Shown here in pieces: positions 29,601-44,600 of a stretch of 64,000 nt of DNA. Every line of letters starts with the position of its first letter. Position 1 is the stretch's first letter. The position numbers and the translations under genes were made by a program. The stretch is from Fistulifera solaris (Eukaryota; Bacillariophyta; Bacillariophyceae; Naviculales; Stauroneidaceae). The DNA lies in NCBI GenBank assembly GCA_030295235.1, contig AP026124.1, forward strand, positions 806,001 through 870,000, given 5' to 3'. A model generated the notes under the pieces. The model saw nothing but the letters and a program-made list of their open reading frames with translations. It made no database searches and was not told the origin of the DNA.

Positions 29601-32600
29601 TGGCTTCGCAACAACGACATGAACTTCGGAGACAAAAACCTTGACATTCAGTCTCTAGCTACTCTTTCGAAAATATCCGAGATTATTCCGGGAGCCAAAA
29701 ACATGGAGAAGAGCGATGTTGAAGCTACGATGGAAAGTGCTTTAGATTGGCTCCGTAGCAACGACGACACAAAAGAATTTAGCTTAGACGACATTTCCGT
29801 CGCATCATGGAAGAAAGGAAGGTCGGCTCTCGGTATTGCTAAGACCGATGAAGAACAGAGGGCCAATGAGATGGCAAGCGCCCTTGACTGGCTGAGAAAC
29901 AACAATGTGGCAGACTCCTACGATGTCGCGTCAGTCAAATCTTTCAAATCGCTTGCCAGTTCCAACTTTCTTGCCAAAATTCCAGAGTCTGGATCCGATG
30001 CCGACAACGGCTTTGGGTGGCTGCGCAATGATAGAGCAGTGCGTGGTTTCGATGACATGTCGGACATGTCTTCTAAGAAAAGTACAGGTCAGCTAGCCCT
30101 TAGACCAAAGACCGCCGAAGAGCTTCGAGCAGCGGAAATGGCAAGCGCGTTGGATTGGCTTCGTACGGAAGTTGTCGATTCCCAGTCTGTGGCAAGTGGT
30201 TTAGGCTCGCTCGCTTCGTTTCAAACAATCGGTGGCGGGAAGATTGGAGATACAAGTGAGATGGCAGCAGCTTTGAACTGGTTACGTCAGAACGACGCTG
30301 GTCTTAGAGGTCTCGACGATCCTTCTGTAGCGTCTTCACGTAGGCTTGGAGGACCAATGACTGAAGCTGAGAAGAAAGCCTTGGAAATGCAGAAAGCTCT
30401 TGACTTGTTTAAGCCCGGTGATGCAAGTGTCGGTGGGATGTCCGCTCCCTCCATGGGATCCTTGGGCCTTAGTCTTGCTGGGGGTGGTGCAGAAAGCTCG
30501 GCTATGGAAGATGCACTAAACTGGTTAAGAGGCTACAAAGGGAATAAAGGTGACGATTTGTCGTCTGCTTCGCAAGCGCGCGGTCCTCGTGGTCCAATGA
30601 CTGACGAAGAGAAGAAGGCAAGTGAAATGCAAAAAGCGCTTGACTTGTTGGAAGTCTAGTAACGCTAGTGTTGGTGGAATGTCCGTTCCTTCTGTAGGGT
30701 CACTAGGGCTAGCAGCGTCTCCAGAGATGGGTGACATCTTTGATAGATTCAAGAAAAGACAACTTGATGACCAGTCTATTGGATCTGCGACTTCGCGTCC
30801 ACCCTTGCCAGAACAGAGAAAATCAAATCAGATATATAGTGCATTGGCCTGGTTAAGAAACAACACGCCAGATATTGAAGATCTCGACATGGACACGCTC
30901 AACGCATTTCGGAACCTCGCTGGATTGCCAATTATGGACGTTGACATATCCATTGATAAGAAATCAAAAGCGATTGATGACGCCCTCGACTGGCTCCGAA
31001 AGAACCCACCCAGTGTCGAGTCGTTGGATGACGAGGCCATAGGTACTTTGGCAACCTTGGCTGGTATTGATATGCCTTCGTTTGACTTCTCTCCCGACGA
31101 CAAGGCACAAGCATTTGACGACGTGCTGGCATGGGTGCGGGCGAACGGTCTTGATGCCAACGACATTGATGATGTAGCACTGGTTAGTTTCGCTAATCTT
31201 GCAGGGCTGAAAATGCCTTCGAAGGGAGCCTTATCTCCTGGTGACAAGAAGAGAGTCTTTCAGGATTCTGTGAGCTGGTTACGTAGTAACGACCCTACGA
31301 TCGAAGACGTACAAGCACTGGATGATGACGCCCTTCAAGCCTTGTTGAAAATTAGTGGAGTTGACATAGCACGAAGAAAACCGGAAAAGCTTTCTGATGG
31401 ACAAAAGGAAAACATCATAGAAGGAGCACTCGATTGGCTCCGAAACAATGATTTCACCCCTAATGTCTTGGACGATGCTATGGTGTCTGCTTTGAGCGAC
31501 TTATCTGGACTCCCTATGCCCACGAGAACTATTTCTGAAAAAGATAAAGTTCGCGCAATGGATGACGCACTCCAATGGCTCCGTCAAAAGAATCAGGACT
31601 TTGGAAAACTCGATGAAGGCAAGCTAGTTGCTCTTGCTGAACTAGCGGGCCTTGCAATGCCACGACGAAAAATAGGTAGCGACGATGAAATAAAAAGAAC
31701 TGTCGTGGAGGGTGCCATGAGTTGGATTCGGGGCAAGAAAGCGAAGCCAAGCGCCGTTGATGATCCAACGTTAGCGGCACTGTGCGATATGGCTGGTTTG
31801 GATCTTCCAGATGTCTTTGTTCCAAGCGAAGATAGAGAAGATGCAATGAGAAACGCCTTGGAATGGCTGAGAAATAACCAACCTGATCTCGAAGATGTCG
31901 ATTTTGACGACACATCCATCTACGCGTTTGCCAATTTGGCCGGACTTGACTTGCCACGAGGCAACTTAAATGACACGCAGAAAAAGGAGGCTGCTTCACA
32001 AGGACTTAAATGGCTAAGGAACAACGATGTAAACCTTGAGGAACTTGATATGCCGAGCTTGACCGCTCTTCTTAACATGGCGCGTGTTGACCTTCCGGCT
32101 GCCGAATTTACAAAGAATGATCGCAAGAAGGTATTCGATGATGTCCTGAAATGGATCCGTTCCAACGCTTCGTCTGAGGTATTCGTCGACGAGCTGCCAG
32201 GTTTGAACGCGCTCCTTGAATTGGCTGGAATGTCTGCTCTCCCTGATAACGATGCCTTGAATCCCGCTGCGCACGCGAAGGCCGCATCAGAGGCACTGGT
32301 ATGGCTCCGTGACCATCAACCGAAGAAAGCAAATGTAAACGACCCTATGCTTTATGAACTTGCAAGACTGGGTGGCATCGACTTGCCAAGGATGGAAGTT
32401 TCGAATGAAAACAAGAAACGGGCAATAGACGATGCTCTGCAATGGTTGCGAGCTAACGACCCTATTGTTGAGGATCTGGACGACGTTGACATAGCCGCCT
32501 TCGCCACCGTTGCCGATATCCCACTTCCTCAAGGAACGTTATCTCGCCATGCAAAGCACCACACAATGGATGCTGCTCTTACTTGGCTCAGGGAAAACAA

Positions 32601-35600
32601 TCCTCATGTTGAGAATCTTGACGCCGTCACTGTTGAGGCTTTCAAGAATATCCCTGGCATCCCTCTTCCGAAAAAAGTCTCCTCACTTGACAGGGCGAAG
32701 AAAGTGGAGGAAGCATTTGAATGGTTACGGAATAATGACCCCAATTCGGATGAATTGGACGAAACGGCTCTAATGGCCATTGCCAATCTGAGTGGAGTTC
32801 CGATTCCGCGAAAGATTCTGTCTTCGGAAGAAAAGACAAAACTTGCAGAACAAGCATTTGTGTGGCTAAGAAATAATGATGGAATCGATGCAAACGACGT
32901 TGGACTGCCTGTTGTAGCAGCCTTAGCCGACTTGTCCGGGATTCCACTTCCGCAGAAGAAGGTGACAACAGAGTCAAGAAAGGAGACCGTGGCTGACGCA
33001 CTGCACTGGCTCCGAACACACGATACGCTACATTTGGATGATACAACCGCTTTAGCCCTGGCGAATGTGGCTAACCTAGCACTTGATATACCACGAGGAA
33101 GAGAAAGGGCTAAGCTTTTCGATGATGCGATGCATTGGATAAGAAAAAACAAGGTGAACGTCAATGACGTGGATGAGCCGACCTTGCGAACTCTCGCTGA
33201 AGTATCCGGAATAGATTTACCGAAGGGCAAACTGACGGCATCTGCCAAAAGAGAGGTCTCAACGATATAATGGAGTGGCTTCGAAGCAGCCAAATCACAC
33301 ATGAAAACCTGGACGATCCAGCCTTGCATGCTCTTGCCAAGGTCGCACATATGAAGTTACCGAACAAGCGCCCAATGCCCTCTAACAGCCAAGCTCTTAT
33401 AGATAAGGCCTTACATTGGATCCGAGATAATAATCCCAAGTTGAAGAACGTCGACGACCCAAGCTTGCGAGCTCTCTCGAATCTTGCCGGACTTTCGTTA
33501 CCGAAAGGGAATCTATCCTTGTCTGCGAAGAAAAGCATTTTTGACGATACGCTGCAATGGCTTCGAAAGAATCAAGTCAGAGAGGAAGACATAGACTACC
33601 CGACTCTACTTGCTCTTGCCAACGTCGCAGGGTTGCCTCTCGAAAAAATCCCTTCGACGAATGATGAGATCGTAGATTCCGCTCTTAATTGGATCAGACA
33701 TAAAACACCCAAGTCCAGTGATCTAGATGAACCAACGTTACGGGTTCTAGCAAAGCTCGCCGGGGTCGATTTGCCCAAATCGAAACTCAGCGCCGATGCT
33801 ATGCGAAAAGGGCTACACGACACCGTCAAATGGCTTCGGAACAACGATGTGAGGCAAATTGAACTCAGCGAACCGACAATAGATGCGCTCGCAATTCTGG
33901 CGGATATTCCCTTACCGGGTGGTCGTTGTCAACAAGCGCTTGATAGGAGGAGACTCTTCAAAGATTCTGTAAAATGGCTCCGATCAAATACTCCGAAGAT
34001 CTCGTCAGTCGGCGAACCTGATTTACGGACTCTGGCGGAGTTGGGTGGAATTTCTTTGGCTGTTGGGAAGCTCACTTTGCTGGATAAGACAAACGCTCTT
34101 CATGATGTGCACGAATGGATACGAAACAGCATCTTGAATTACAGTGAATTCGACGATCCTACTTTACGTGCCCTCGCCAATATAGCTGGAATTCCGCTTC
34201 CAGCATCGATGGACTTGCCGAAGAATGTTCAAGAAGAGGTCGACGTGGCTTTGGAGTGGATTCGCAACAACCACCCAAAAGCTAACGAAATCGACGACCC
34301 TACCTTACGCATATTGACCGATCTTTCTGGCACAAACCTGCCCAAAGGAAAGTTGTTCCCTTCTAGTCGGCAGAAAGCACTTGACGATTCTCTGCAGTGG
34401 ATCCGTCAAAATGACTTGCAGGCCAAGAACCTAGACCAACCGACCATCTCGGCCTTGCAAAAGCTAACTGGTATCGTGTTACCTCGATCAAAAATGACAA
34501 CTCACGAGAGGATTGTCGAAGACGTCCTGCAGTGGCTCAGATGCAACGACCCCGACGCTAGTAAGGTTGATGACCCTACCTTACGAACATTGACCAATCT
34601 TTGTGGAATCAAGTTACCGAACCGCAAGCTTCACCTTAAGGAGAAGCAGCAAGCTCTTGATGGGGCTGTACGGTGGCTTCGTGAAAACAGGTTCGAAGTG
34701 GCAGGGTTGGACGATCCTGTAGTACAAGCTCTTGCCACTTTATCAGGGACAAAAACGCCTTTTTTGGTTGCCACGCCATCCTCCACCGATCAAATGGTGA
34801 AAGATGCTATTGAATGGTTGAGACACAACTCTCCCCAAGTAAAGGATATTGACGACCCAAGCTTACTGGCTCTAACGCGAATGAGTGGAGGGGATCCTGT
34901 TGAGGTTTTTAAAGCCAATCCGGAAGGGAAGCAGAAAGCTTTGGATCATGCATTAGAGTGGCTTCGTAACAACGAAGTGTTCTTCGGAGACCTTGACGAT
35001 CCTGAAATCAAGGCCCTTGCCAACCTTTCTGGCATTTCGCTACCGATTGAAGCAGGATTGCCTATTGACAAAAAAGTCAACTGTTGACAAAGTTTTACGA
35101 TGGCTACGCGAGAATAATACTCCAAGCCCCGAGGACCTGGACGAAGATACCATACGCACCTTGGCAAAACTTGCAGGGCGGCCGCTACCACGTGGCGGTG
35201 TCTCCTACGAGAAAAGGGAGAAATCGCTTGAACACTCCGTAGACTGGTTACGAAATAATCGTCTTGATGCCGAAGGCCTCGATGAGCCCACTCTTCAAGC
35301 ACTAGCGAACTTGGCTGGGATTCCAGCTGTTCGTGTTTCGGGCTCTATTCAAAGTCAGCAAGCGACGGTAATGAAGGATGCTCTTGAGTGGCTCAGGAAC
35401 AACAATGTAACAGCAGCAGACTTAAATGATCCCTCAGCACTCGAGGCTCTTTTCGATCTGGCAGAGATCGAATTCCCTGAAGGACTTAGAGTTGATGGAA
35501 GTAAAACGATTGAAGATTGTTTGAATTGGTTACGTAGCAACGAACTCAATCCGAACGAGTTGGACGACCCGATTATTCAAGCTTTTGCTAATATGACAGG

Positions 35601-38600
35601 TTTACCTCTACCTGGGGATTCACTATCAAGGGATCAGAAGGACTTAATTGTTGAAAATGTCTTAGACTGGCTAAAGGAGAATGAGCCGAACCTAGAGGAC
35701 ATGGACGGACCCAGTATTCGCATTCTTTCCAACCTGGCTGGAAAACCACTCCCTAAAGGAAAGATGACGAAAAATGCAAAGAAGAAGGCTCTGGACGATT
35801 CAGTCGAGTGGCTCCGCAGCAACAGACTTAATGGAGAGTCGCTCAGTGAGCCAGTCGTCAAAGCACTCGCAGATTTGGCTGGTGTTTTGTTACCACGTGG
35901 ATCTATTCCTGATGAAGAAAAGGCACGAGTCGTCGCCGATGCATTAAGCTGGGTTCGAGGCAATAACTCACCATCCGTGAATGACGTTGACGAGCCGACC
36001 TTGCGAGCCCTTAGTTCTCTGGCAGGACAGCCTCTACCACGCGGTAGATTATCCCAACCGGAGAAAATTCAAGCCCTCGCTGATGCATTGAATTGGTTGA
36101 GAGCTAACACCCCGATTATCGCTTTTTGGATGATCCATGCGTTCATGCTTTGGCAAATCTCGTTGGAATCACTTTACCTGGTTCCAAGCTGATACCTGAC
36201 GCCACAAAGCAGGTTATTCTCGACGAAGTTCAGGAGTGGATGAGAAACAGCACACCGAAGGCCTGTGACATTGACGAGCAGGGCCTTCGACGACTTGCGA
36301 GCCTTGCAGGAATCGAGCTTCCCCATGGCAAAGTATCTTCTGCGGCAAAGCAAAAAGCTCTTGATGACACACTTATCTGGATGAGGACAAACGATACAGA
36401 CCCAAGGAAAGTAGACGATCCTTGCCTTCACGCTCTAACTACACTTTCTGGAATTCCCTTTCCTCGCGGTGACATCCCACTCCACCACAAAAAAACTGTC
36501 ACGGAACAAGTTTTGTCATGGGTTCGAGCCAACAATCCGGTTGCAGATGACATCGACGAGCCAACTTTGCGTACTCTTTCGACAATGGCAGGCACCCCGC
36601 TCCCAAAGGGGAAACTGAATTCCCTGGTAAAACAGGAAGCGCTGAACAATGTTGTTGAATGGTTGCGAAGAACGAACCCCGATCCGTACAACATTGATGA
36701 CCCCTCAATCTTGGCACTGGCGAACGTAGCCAATATCAAAATGCCAAATGGTGACATTCCTTTGGACCAGAAACGTCAAGTTCTTCAGTACGCTTTGGAG
36801 TGGGTGCGACACAGTGATGCAAAGCCTGAAAACCTTGATGATTTTTGTATTCGCGCATTATCGAATTTAGCCGGGTCCCCTCTCCCTCGTGGTCCACTCT
36901 CTCGAAAGGACAAGAAAACGGCATCTGAGAACGTGTTGAAATGGTTAAGAAACAACCAGCCAAACCCGGCTGATCTAGATGACAGTACTATTCAAGCCCT
37001 TGGGAATCTTTGTGGAATTCCGTTGCCTACTATAAGTATTCCGAAGCATAAAAAGCAGCTGTTGCTTGACGCTGCGATGGATTGGATTCGCGTTCATGAC
37101 CCCAAATCAAATGATTTGGATGAGCCGACTATCAAAGCTTTGGCGACAATCACAGGGATTCCGATGCCAAAAGGCAGACTATCTCGACCGAAAAGTGAAA
37201 AGATCCTACGTGACGCAATCACATGGTTGAGAAGTAATACACTTGATCCAAATGACCTTGATGATCCATCAATTCACGCGCTTTCGACACTTACAGGTAT
37301 TCCTCTAGCGCGGGGAGCTATACCCGTCGAAAAGAAGCAAATCGTGCTTGAAAACGCTCTCCAATGGATACGAGATAACAAACCAAAAGCGGAAGAACTA
37401 GACGAACCAACTGTGCGGACGCTGTCAACTCTTGTCGGCACTCCCCTACCTCCAGGTAAGCTTTCCCGTCTACAAAAAGAGAAAGCTTTAGGTGATGCGG
37501 TCGAGTGGCTGAGACATAACAAGCCGGATGCATATCTTCTTGACGATCCAGCAGCCCATGCACTCGCAAGCCTTTCGGGGTTATCCTTACCCCGTGGAGA
37601 TTTGCCTATTCACAAGAAACGCCCTGTTGTTGAGGACGCAACGGAGTGGTTACGAAATCATCAACTAAACGTTGCTGATATAAGTGAACCTGAATTGCGT
37701 GCTCTCATAAATCTCGCCGGAAAACCCTTGCCACGTGGAAGACTTACTTCGAAGGACAAAACAGAAGCCTTAGACAAAGCTATTCAATGGCTTCGTCATA
37801 ACGATGTTGACCCAAATGACATTGACGACCCGACCGTCTTTGCGTTATCATCCCTCGCCGGGTTTCCTTTGCCGAAAGGTCAGATTCCTTACGAAGATAA
37901 AGCACCAATTGTAGCAGACTCTCTCGATTGGATTAGAGAGAACAATAATGTAACACCCGGTGATTTGGATGAACCATCCGTCCGTGTCCTCTCGACGTTG
38001 GCTGGAATCTCGCTTCCTGTTCGCAAGCTTACTCCACGAGAGAAGAAGGAGGCGATCGACAGCTCAATGGCCTGGATGCGTGAAACAACGCTCGATCCGC
38101 ACGACTTAGATGACCCCGCAATCCATGCCCTTGCCAACTTAGCTGGACTATCGCTTCCGAAAAGATCTTTATCAAAAGCCCAAAAGACAGCTGTCTTGGA
38201 GGACTCACTGGAATGGCTGAGATCAAAGAGTGTTAGTTTTGAACATCTCGACGCTCCTGCGCGCGTTCTTCTTTCAAATCTCACCAACAAAGCACTAGAG
38301 ATTCCTCCCAAAGTTCAGTCGAAAAGGGATAGATTTGAAGATGCCGTTGAATGGATTCGTGGAAACAACATCAATCCCGATGATGTGGATGAGCCAGCCC
38401 TTGTTGCTTTATCGAATATGTCTGGTATTCCACTTCCCAAGGGAAAGATTCCGGTGAAACAGAAAGAAAAAGCTCTCAAATCAGCCTTGGATTGGATCAA
38501 GAATCATGAATCGCTTCCAGATGATCTTGACGAGCCGTCGATCAGGTGTCTTTCGAGCTTAGCGGGATTACCTTTGCCCAGAGGCAAATTGTCTGATCCG

Positions 38601-41600
38601 GTGAAGAAAAAATCTTTGGATGAGGCAATCGAATGGCTTACACACAACTCGCCCGATGTACACAACATCGATGATCCAACCACTTATGCATTAGCCAATC
38701 TTGGGCGCGCGCCGATTCCTGAATATTCCATTCCTTTTGAGAAGAAAGCCCCAATAGTGGAGGAATCACTGGCGTGGGTCCGTGATAATGAACCCAATAT
38801 GAACAACCTTAGTGAACCCGCTTTGCGTTGCCTGGCGAATTTAGCGCACATTCCGTTATCCAGAAGCAAACTTTCCACCCCCGAAAAGGAAAAGGTTCTT
38901 GGTGATGTTGTCAATTGGTTGCGATCGAACGAAGTTCATATCCAAAACCTTGACGACCCCACAGTCCATGCTCTAAGTACTTTGGCGGGGCTTTCGATAC
39001 CTCAAGGCACAATTTCCATCGACAAGAAACGGAATGTCGTCCGAGATTCTCTCCAGTGGGTACGAAATAACGCACCGAGTGATGATAATGTAACTGAGCC
39101 GACTGTTCGAGCTCTTGCAAATCTCGCTGGAATTGTTCTTCCAAAAGGGACCCTTCCTAAACCAGCCAAAAGAAAAGCACTTGATGACGTCTTGGATTGG
39201 TTGCGGTCGAACGAACCTGACGTTTACGCCTTGGATGATCCAGAAGTTCATGCACTTGCATCAATTGCAAGTATTCCGATGCCAACGCCTGGTCGAGGAC
39301 TTGCCGAGAGCGTTAAACGCCCCGTAGTCGAGCAAGCGCTAGACTGGGCACGCAACAACCTAAGCGCTCCGGACGATTTGGATGAACAAACCGTTAGAGA
39401 ACTATCTAACTTGGGAGGAAAACCTTTGTCACGGGGACGACTTTCCAAGCCAGCAAAAAGAAGGCGCTAAATGATGCAATAGCGTGGCTTCGTGATAATC
39501 AACCCAACCCAGATGAGCTGTGTGATCCATCAGTTTACGCGCTTGCGAAATTGGCCTCGGTTCCGTTACCACAAGGACTTATACCACTTGAACAGAAAGA
39601 AGATGTATTAAAGACAACACTGGAGTGGATTCGCAACAACGAACCGAAGCTTGGTGACTTGGACGGACCAACCTTGCGCTGCCTGTCTAACCTAAGTGGG
39701 ACGCCCCTCCCAGTAGGAAAGATGAAACCATCCGAAGAAAAGGTTGTCCTGAACAATGTAGTGGAGTGGTTGAGACAGAACGACCCCAATCCCAATGAAT
39801 TGGACGACCCAACAATTGCGGCTCTGGCCAACTTGTCTGGAATTCAGCTTTTCCCAAGGGATCTCCCAATCGCGACGAAAAAAGCCATCTTAGACGATTC
39901 ACTGGAATGGCTTCGCAACTCTAGACTAAGGCCCGAGGACTTGGACGAGCCCTCTCTTCGAGCTCTTGCAAACTTGGCCGCTGTACCAATACCCCAAGGA
40001 GGTGTCCCTTCTGAAGTAAAAAAGAAGACTTTGGATGTCGTTGTGAATTGGGCACGAGTGAACACCCCAGATTTGGCTGATGTTGACGATCCCACTCTTC
40101 ACACTTTGGCTAATCTAGCAGGGACTCCAATTACCACCAAAAATATACCGTTGGAGCACAAACAACATGTCGTCCCAACTTCTTTTGATTGGTTGAGAAT
40201 GAACACTCCAAGCAAAAGGATTTGACGGAGCCATCGTTGCGGGCACTCGCAAATCTCTCTGGCTTGTCTCTTCCTCAGAGGAAACTTTCGCCAGAGGAAA
40301 TAGAGAATGGATTTGATGATGTACTGGAGTGGCTCCGCACCAACTCGCCTGACATCGAAGAAATGGATGACCCAACTCTTCACGCTCTAGCAAATTTGAG
40401 CAGCGTTCCTATTCCTCGTGGAAACATTCCATTAAAAAGCAAGAACTCCATTATTGACCAAACTGTAAACTGGATTCGCAAGAAACACACCGTCATTGGA
40501 GACGTCGACGAGCCGACTGTCAGAGTGCTGTCAAATTTAGCGGGGCGTCCTCTTCCACCAGGCAAGCTACCTGCCGCTTTGAAGCAGAAGGCACTAGATG
40601 ACGCAATTGAATGGCTCAGACATCATAAACCTCATCCGCATGATGTTGATGACCCAACAACTATCGCGCTGGCTAGCATTGCGGGTTTATCGATTCCCAG
40701 AGGCAACATTCCGATCGAAAAGAAGGGGCCTGTTTTGAAAGATTGTCTTGATTGGGTCCGAAATAACCCTGTCAGTCCCGACGATGTAGATGAATCCACT
40801 TTGCGCACTCTGTCCAATCTAGCAGGCTCGCCGCTTCCACAAAGAAAGCTCTCCCCAACTGAAAAGAGAGATTTGTTGGACAAAGCAGTCGACTGGCTTA
40901 GACGAAACAATCCGAATCCATCAGACCTTGATGACCCAACTATGTATGCTTTGTCAAATCTCTTCGGGATGCCGCTACCACGCGGTGAAATACCCGTTTC
41001 TAAGAAAGTGTCAGTTATCAAGACGTCACTTGAATGGATCCGCAACAATGACCCTTCACCAGACGATATTGACGAACCCGCGCTTCGTGTCCTTTCTAAC
41101 ATGGTCGGACATCCTCTACCACGAGGTGGAATCCCTGCTACGTCAAAAGCAAAGGCCCTCGATGAAGTTGTTGAATGGCTGCGAAACAACAACCCAGATC
41201 CATTCGTGGTTAGTGACCCAACGACAATAGCACTAGCTAATCTCGCGGGCGTCCCCGTTCCGAAGGCGGGGCTACCTTGTGACCAAGTTGAACGTTTAGT
41301 TCAAGATACACTTGAATGGCTCCGAAAGAGTAACTCGATCCCAGATGTTACCGACGAACCATCCTTGCGAGCGCTATGCAGCCTTGCAGGTGCCCCGCTT
41401 CCCAGAGGTAGACTAACCTCAGCGCAGAAGGAAAATGCTATGCATGGTGTGGTAGACTGGTTACGGAACAACAACCCTGATCCTTACGATATTGATGACC
41501 CGACTGCCGTAGCACTCGCCAACCTGGGCGGACTTCCGACGCCGTTAGTTGACACCGTCGTTGAACAGAGGGCTCCACTTGTTGAAAGCGTTCTGGACTG

Positions 41601-44600
41601 GCTTCGATCAACCAATCCTGACTTGAATGATATCGATGAGCCCACGATTGCCGTTATTTGCAACTTGCCAAACGGTGACAAGCTTCAACCAAAGATTCCT
41701 GAATTGAGTGATGACCAGGTCGTTGATAACGTCATGGACTGGCTTCGAAATAACACACCTGGCGATGAGGAAGTTGATGATCCGACTGTTAACGCCTTGG
41801 CTAATTTATCCGGTATCCCGCTACCGCGTGGAACTATTCCTCTCGATCAATCTCGCCCCATAATCGACGCGGGACTGGACTGGGTACGACGAAATGAACC
41901 GAAGTGCGATGATCTAAGCGAACCCGATTTACGCGCCTTGTGCAACCTGGCAGGATGTCCTCTTCCGCGCGGACGCCTCGCTTATCCTGAGAAAGATAAG
42001 GCTTTCAATGACGTTATGGACTGGCTCAGAATCAACAGACCCGATCCAAATGAAGTCGACGACCCAACCACAGTGGCACTAGCCAACTTAATGGGTGTCC
42101 CTTTACCACGGCGATCTATCCCGGCTGACAAAAGAAGTTTGTCATCGAGGAGTCAGTTGACTGGGTTCGTCATAATCAACCTACTGTCGACTATTTGAAG
42201 GAACCGGACTTGCGTGCTCTGGCGAACCTGGCATCAGTCCCGCTCCCTCAAGGAAAACTTTCACCTGAAGTAAAGGAGAGTGCACTTGACGAAATCGTTG
42301 ATTGGTTACGCAAGAACGATCCCAGCCCACTTGATTTGGATGATCCGACCATCCATGCACTTTCAACGCTCTCTGGTGTCCCTCTTCCGAGGGGTAACAT
42401 GCCACTGGAAAAGAAACGTGCTGTTGTTGAAGACAGCCTTGATTGGTGCCGTATCAACAAACCGAAACCAGAAGAAGTTTCAGAACCCAACGTTCGAACT
42501 CTTTCGAATTTGGCAGGAATCCATCTCAACCCCGGCCGACTCCAGCCCGATGAAAAATCGAAAGCATTAGATGACGTGATGGACTGGCTGAGGAGTCACA
42601 ATCCCGAGCCCTCCGAGCTTGATGATCCATCTGTAATTGCATTGTCAAACATCTCGGGCGTCCCGCTACCGAACGGAGAAATCCCTACGGAAGGCAAGAA
42701 AGTCATTATCGACGATGCGCTTGAATGGGTTCGTCACAACGAACCAACACCAGATGTTCTCAAGGAGCTTGATCTCAGAGCTCTTTCAAACCTTGCTGGT
42801 TTTCCTCTCCCCGAGGCACACTCAGACCGTCTCAGAAAACCGACGCATTTGAGGACATCGTTGAGTGGCTTCGCCATAATAACCCGGATCCGAACAATGT
42901 TGACGATCCCACGACACAGGCGCTCGCAAACTTGGCAGGTTTGCCGATGCCAAGAGGGATCCGTGCCATCCCTATTGAAAAGAAACGCCCTGTGATAAAA
43001 GAAGTTATGGACTGGATTCGTAACAATGAAGTTGCGCCTGAAGACGTTGATGAACCCACACTGAGAGAGCTGTCGATTTTAGCGGGATCGCCGTTACCAA
43101 ATGGAAGACCGACACCAAAAGAGAAAGAGGAGTCTTTAGATAATGTGATGCAATGCTTGAGACGAAACGAGCCCAATCCCGATGATGTTGAAGATCCTAC
43201 AACACAAGCGCTATGCAACCTGTCCGGACTCCCGCTACCACGTGTGGACGTTCCCCTTCCGAGCAAAAGAGCTGTGGTCGAGGACGCAGTTGATTGGATC
43301 AGGCATAATCGCCCTCAACCTGCAACCGTTTCAGAGCCCGACTTGCGTGCCCTCGCAAATCTCAGCGGGGTTGCACTTCCCAATCGAAAGCTTTCCCCTC
43401 AAGAGAAAGCGGAAACTCTAGATGAAGTCATGGATTGGTTACGGCATAACAAGCCGGACCCCAAAGATCTTGACTCACCATCAACATTAGCGTTGTCGAA
43501 TATTGCCGGAGTACCGATCCCTCGTGGTTTCATTCCACGTGAAGAAAAACAACCTGTCGTCGAACAAGCCTTGGACTGGCTCCGCACGCGTGAACCGAGT
43601 CTGGAAGATTTTGACGAGCCTACATTACGAGCTCTCACAAATATGGCCGGTGTACCACTCAGTCCGGGAACACCATCTCAGTCCGATAAAGAGCAAGCTG
43701 TCGCTGATGTCATGGACTGGATCCGCTCCAAAGACCCTCACCCGGATGATTTGGACGACCCAGTAGTGCATGCACTTGCAAATATTGCAGGTTTGCCTGT
43801 CCCACGCGGTGAGATCCCTGTTGACCAAAAAGAAACCTGTAATTGATGACGCCATCGACTGGTTGAGGCATAACACACCAACGCCAGATGATATTGATGA
43901 GCCGACGCTTCGACAACTATCGAACTTGGCAGGAAAACCCTTGCAACGTGGACATCTTTCGTCTCCGGATAAGCAGAATGCATTAGAAGATGTAATTGAT
44001 TGGTTGAGGGAGAATAAACCGAAACCCGAGCACATCGATGATCCAACTACGATAGCACTGGCCAACATTTCAGGCGTGCCTTTACCTAAGGGTTCGCTTC
44101 CAATGAATGAAAGAAAACCAATTATTGAAAGTACCATGGAATGGATTCGTAGAAATGAACCGGCACCCGAAAACCTTGATGAACCGTCATTGCGCGTACT
44201 TGCTAGTCTCACTGGTCATCCTGTTCCTCGTGGTGCAATTTTGCCTCACAAGAAGAAAGATATAGTCGATGATGCTATTGAATGGTTGCGTTCGCATGAT
44301 CCTCGCCCAGAAGATCTTGACGATCCGACAATAACGGCGCTGGCTAATCTTATTGGACTTCCACAACCCTCTCCTCAACCAGTAAAACAGAAGGGACCAG
44401 TGTTAGAAGAGGTCTGTGACTGGCTACGAAACAACAAACCCCAAAAGAAAAGCATCGATGAGCCGACTCTCTCTTCGTTGTGTAATCTAGCTGGAATTCC
44501 GCACCCTCCTCGCGCAGTTGGAGAAGTTCCAGTACAGAAAGCGATCGATGATGTCGTAGATTGGCTTCGAGCCCATGAGCCGAGTTTGGAGGACATTGAT

